Assembly: GCA_003993805.1 (NCBI GenBank) | Contig: RSEF01000003.1 | Coordinates: forward strand, 80,742,139 to 80,806,138 | DNA length: 64,000 nt | Source: Himantopus leucocephalus | Taxonomy: Eukaryota; Chordata; Aves; Charadriiformes; Recurvirostridae | Reading direction: 5' to 3' | Shown here: in pieces, positions 59,901-64,000 of the stretch | Layout of the letters: every line of letters starts with the position of its first letter | Numbering within the stretch: the stretch's first letter is position 1 | Translations under genes and position numbers: made by a program | Notes under the pieces: generated by a model | Seen by the model: only the letters and a program-made list of their open reading frames with translations | Told to the model about the DNA's origin: nothing | Database searches by the model: none

Positions 59901-62900
59901 CAGACTTACAACTTCTAATGGAAAGTGTCTGAATTTATTTAATTACTGATGTCTGGGAACTGACTTTCAGTGTTTGAATGCTCGAGGCTGGCAATGCTAA
60001 AATTAAAAGCCATTGAATGAGATGACAAATGGAAGCTATTCATCAATGTCTTGAGCTGGGAACAGGGACACACTGGCCCAAAAGGTGCTGACTGGCATAA
60101 AAAAGGCCTGAAGCGCCCACCCATCTCCTCCAATGACTAAGCCCAAGGATACTGCAGATAGATCCAAGGACTAAGAGGATAATTAAATGGTGTTTGATTT
60201 CTCACTTTACCAAATGGCACACACAAAACCCTGGATTTGAATCAGAGGATTTGCAGGGGACAGACTGCTCCTCACCTTGCCAATGAACTGAGTAGTTGTA
60301 TTGTACATGATCCAGCACTAAGCACAGACTCACTGATTCTTTTCCATCTTTGGACAGTAACTTAATGAATGCAGCCAAGAAGTGCAGGACTGCATCCAGA
60401 TGACCTGAATCACTATAACCAAACAAAGGGTTCACTTCGAGCTTTGGCCAGGTTCATTCATTTACCTGACAACACTACAGTCACCCTTACCCAATCAGGA
60501 GACACCTGTTCTCTAATAAATACATAAATAATGCAAAAACAGGTTTGAAAGATCCCTCTCTACCTTGCAGCACTTTAACTCTTAGATGTGACAGTGTTGC
60601 CAGACAGTGAGCAGACAGAAGTTGTTGCATCACTGCTATGACTAGCCTTGCAGCATGCTCTCGTGCAGCTTTGCTATATTTGAAAAACAAATGCAAGCTT
60701 TTACCTCTGTATTTATATGGATTCTGAGATAACCAAGCAAAGGCTCTTCCCACCTGCTTCCAGGAGAGAAAGAGCACAAACTAGAGATTATCAAAAACTA
60801 AAAGCTATTTGACCTTAAGTATTTATGAAATTCCTTCAGTAAGCACTACTGGCAATACAAACCTTCCCAGAGATGACTTGAAATCTGACACAGCAATACT
60901 GCTTGGACCAGAGTATTTCCCCGATTTATCATTATGTAAGTACGGTCTTTGAAGTCCATTTCTTACAGGCAGACAATAAAATTTTTGAATCTGGGTTGGA
61001 ATTCACCAATCTGCAATTCCTAAAATATCATCACCTCACCTGCATTCAACACAGTCCAATGCACAGGCTTGCAGAGACATCCAAGTAGTTTCTCAACATT
61101 ACCCATGCCAAACACTGTACTAACCGTACTGCTCCTATAGGTTTTGCCACTTTGTTCATAGTTAAGTGGGTATTTCTACACAGCATAATCAACTTGTACA
61201 CCCTAATTATGTGTTTATATGGAAGGTTTCATCCTTCCTGTAAAACAGATTAAATTTCTTTTTCCTACCATCACAGTCACAAAAGCATTTGATCTATAGT
61301 TCAAGTTTTCCAGCCTACTTGGTTCCAGTGGAACCATACAACCAAGAGATTCTCTGTGAAGATCCCAAGATTGCTTAAGGTAGGTTTCTCCTCCACATAA
61401 GGAATAACTAAGAAAAAGGTGAAGCTTCAGGCATGAGTTTTCTTTCCACTTCATCAGCTTCATTTCTAGTCTGAGTCTACCCTTGTCTTTTAAGGCTAGA
61501 GAGTTTCTTTGCGGCACAGATGTGGTTGCATGAAAACAGTTCATGTGAGTTATCAGCTGTTAAGATACTCGGACATTACTCAGTCACAAAAACTAAGTAT
61601 CAGTATAAAGTAAAAATGGAATATTGATTTTGGGATTTGGTGTCATTTAACATCGCCTACTTAAAAAAAAACCCCTCACAAACACATCCATCCATCCTTC
61701 AGCTGCGCAACTGGAAATACTCTGCTCATCTGAGTATTGCCTACCTCTCACTTTGTACAGTAATGGTAGACTGAAAAATGCCAAGAACGCAAAACAATAA
61801 GGAAAATTATTTTAATGTAGTAGGAAATAATCTCATTCAAGTGCTAAAGGAAGAGTTTTCCTGATGTGAAAAATTTTGTTAGTGGAAAGGATTCTTTGCT
61901 TTAGCTAACTGCAACATTGTAAGTGACTGCAAGATTGTAACACTCAGAAACAGGTAGGAAAAGTTCTTGACAATAACTTGGGGAGATTCAAAAGACTTGT
62001 AGCAGTACTGAATGGAGTAGCTGGAGAAAATTTTCACCTTTCTCTATGGCCACAGTTGGTTAAAAATCATTGCCTTTGGCTTCCTCAGATCATCTAAAGA
62101 CTGAGAACAGGAGAACATGAAACATTACTGAAATTTGTCCCAGGTTTGCCAACAATGGGTTTCAGTATTTGAAAATAACTTGCTGCTTTTGTGCACAATC
62201 TCTTCTGCTTTTGTAAACCATGAATAACAGCTCATCTTTTATTTGTTTTCAGTTTCTCACAGAACCATTTTGTTATGACTGCTCTCTCCTACACAAAAGC
62301 TGGTCAGGATTTCCAAACACCCTTCTGTTTATTTATGGCAAGCTGCAGTAAAAACATTTGCTTACTCCAATTCAGTGAAAGAATCTGGTAAATAAAAACA
62401 CTAATTTAACACCTTTTACCCTCTACTGTATGAAAGAAAACTAAGCATCATCAACACGTCTTTCTCTAGTCTGCATATATTCATTACAGGGCAAAGCAAC
62501 TGGTTGCTCTTCTTTCAAGACAGAATGGGGACAAGTTCAGCAGCAACGCTGGCTTCTGTACTTCCTTCTCTTGCCTGACCTGGCTTAAGAGTGCACAGAG
62601 ACTTCTGTGAGATTGATTTTAATTTTTAGGGGGTTTTGTTTTGTTTTCCTTAAAGCTTTAAGAGGCACGCTGGTGATCCAGTCCACAGTATACCTCCACA
62701 AACAGTGATGCCAGCAAAACACGAGAGCAACAAGCTGCAGCAGGAGGGTAGAGGGATCATGAGTACCCCAAGCCAGTATTGCTACAGGACATCGTGTATC
62801 AAAAGGCAAGGAGAGACTGATCCACAGTTTCCACTTGATTGTCATCCATCTATCTAGAAAAGGTGCATAAGGGGTTGTAAATCCATTGGACTGAATGTTT

Positions 62901-63973
62901 TCATAAAGTCTGTTTCTTCTAACAGTTTTCCAATGTGTGTATCACACAGATAAACAGATGGAAAATAATCTTAACTGAGAACAGATAGAGGTTTGGTTTG
63001 GTTTGTTTTTTTCCTTTAAACAAAAGGTTCTAAATTTACAGCTCAAGGTTTTCGTCAACCTTTCCCCACCCTCCTTAGTCTGAGACACAACTTTTGCTTA
63101 TTTGGAGAAAAGCCTCTGTTTCAAGGAAAAACACCTAAAAAGAGGATCTTAAATAATTTTTAATCTCTGAACTTTAATTAGGACTGGAAATAGAATTAGA
63201 AAAGAAACACAAAAGTGTTTAGACTTCTGTGCCCTCTTCAGGTCTAAGCAAAAAAATCACTTCTGTTCGGAAGCCTTGTCCTTTTTTCCTCCCTCCCATA
63301 AACTTTATCAGCTGGCTCAGAAAAAAAACAGAACAAAAAACCCAAAACAAACGAACAACAAAATCCCACTCTTCACCTCTGTCATATCTTCAGATCACCA
63401 TAGCTCTACTACCACTTTTTTTTTTCTCCTCCTTTTAAGTGTTCAGGGCTTGGTCTGGTTTGCTCTGGGCTACTTGATAATTACATAATAATCACATAGT
63501 AATCTCTCTCACTACCTGGGTGAAGGAATAAATAAGTAAAAAACTAAAGATGCAGCCTATGAAAACTCATTCCATGGCTTTCCAACAACAATTTTCAATA
63601 TTCACAGAACACAGACCAGTGACAGGACAACATGCAGAAACATAATTCACTGAAGCAATCTATGGCACAGAAGATGCTTCCACTCCCCTTCCCTGTATGC
63701 TCCATGCTCTGCCACAAATTATTGCCCCAGAGTACAGGCAACACTTGTGTTGCCACCATCTCATTGGCATTATGGTGCAAAACCATACTGACATCCCATG
63801 ACAGTACCTACAACAAGCCAAAATGCAGACACATGATCTACTCCACCAGCTCTGCTACATGAGCAGAGGCAGGTGGAAAGCTGGATGCATTTATGTCAAA
63901 CTGCCACAAATTACAATTGACAAGACTCAGCTATTAGAGCCTTAATTCTCTTCACTTATCTAGCAACACCACC
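56961..63973. other. AT-rich, A/C-skewed unique DNA, no gene seen
   Basis: No gene or repeat is recognised with confidence. Minus-strand open frames at 60,777-60,487 (96 codons) and 60,435-60,202 (77 codons) follow each other in the direction suggested by the strand skew but show no known domain. A-rich patches occur near 56,628, 61,663 and 63,318-63,362. No RNA gene was recognised. Confidence 0.45.
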
Positions 63974-64000
63974 AAAAAAAAAAAAAAAAAAAAAAAAAAA
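63974..64000. repeat. Poly(A) run of at least 27 at window edge
   Basis: Uninterrupted A from 63,974 to the last base. Its full length and what follows are outside the window. Confidence 0.95.

Noticed and set aside
63974..64000. Poly(A) tail of a retrocopy
   Set aside because: No processed gene sequence or poly(A) signal is recognisable immediately upstream, and CR1 does not end in poly(A); a plain homopolymer is the simpler reading.

Overview
The window reads as bird (or at least archosaur) nuclear DNA. The evidence is repeated CR1 LINE fragments with the avian-type 3' tail (ATTCTATG octamers), an avian-type solo retroviral LTR, an AT-rich unique background, and no sign of bacterial gene organisation. 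I cannot name the species or chromosome. I find no host protein-coding gene that I can support: every host-side open frame is short, lacks recognisable domains and looks like chance or repeat-derived sequence. The only recognisable coding sequence is decayed CR1 ORF2 (endonuclease plus reverse transcriptase).

Layout. 1-23,625: AT-rich, mostly unique DNA with short simple repeats and a few small hairpins. 23,626-24,238: a GA-rich simple repeat running into a 523-N gap. 24,239-24,765: a minus-strand CR1 ORF2 fragment. 24,766-37,885: AT-rich, T/G-skewed unique DNA with two small inverted CR1 pieces near 29.4-30.05 kb. 37,886-38,885: a gap of exactly 1,000 N. 38,886-49,380: a strikingly different 10.5-kb contig, GC- and CpG-richer, dense in repeats. 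49,381-50,380: a second gap of exactly 1,000 N. 50,381-64,000: AT-rich, A/C-skewed unique DNA with one CR1 fragment, ending in a poly(A) run at the window edge.

The 10.5-kb contig holds, in order: a CpG-rich, CT-tract-rich block with a TATA box, palindromes and a strong splice donor (LTR/leader or promoter candidate); an unclassified GC-rich segment; a nearly complete but broken plus-strand CR1 ORF2 of about 2.8 kb; a degenerate tandem array of about 65-bp units with hints of higher-order structure and a tiny CR1 insertion; a 582-bp minus-strand solo LTR with matching ends and a 4-bp target duplication; a hexanucleotide array; another GC-rich segment; an approximately 800-bp polypyrimidine tract; and the 3' end of a minus-strand CR1 that enters the gap.

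The most useful observations are about structure, not genes. The repeat-rich contig is bounded by two placeholder-sized gaps and flanked by unique DNA whose strand skew flips from T/G-rich to A/C-rich. That fits either convergent transcription units or a scaffolding or orientation problem. The tandem array and the CpG-rich promoter/leader block are the best candidates for undescribed elements.
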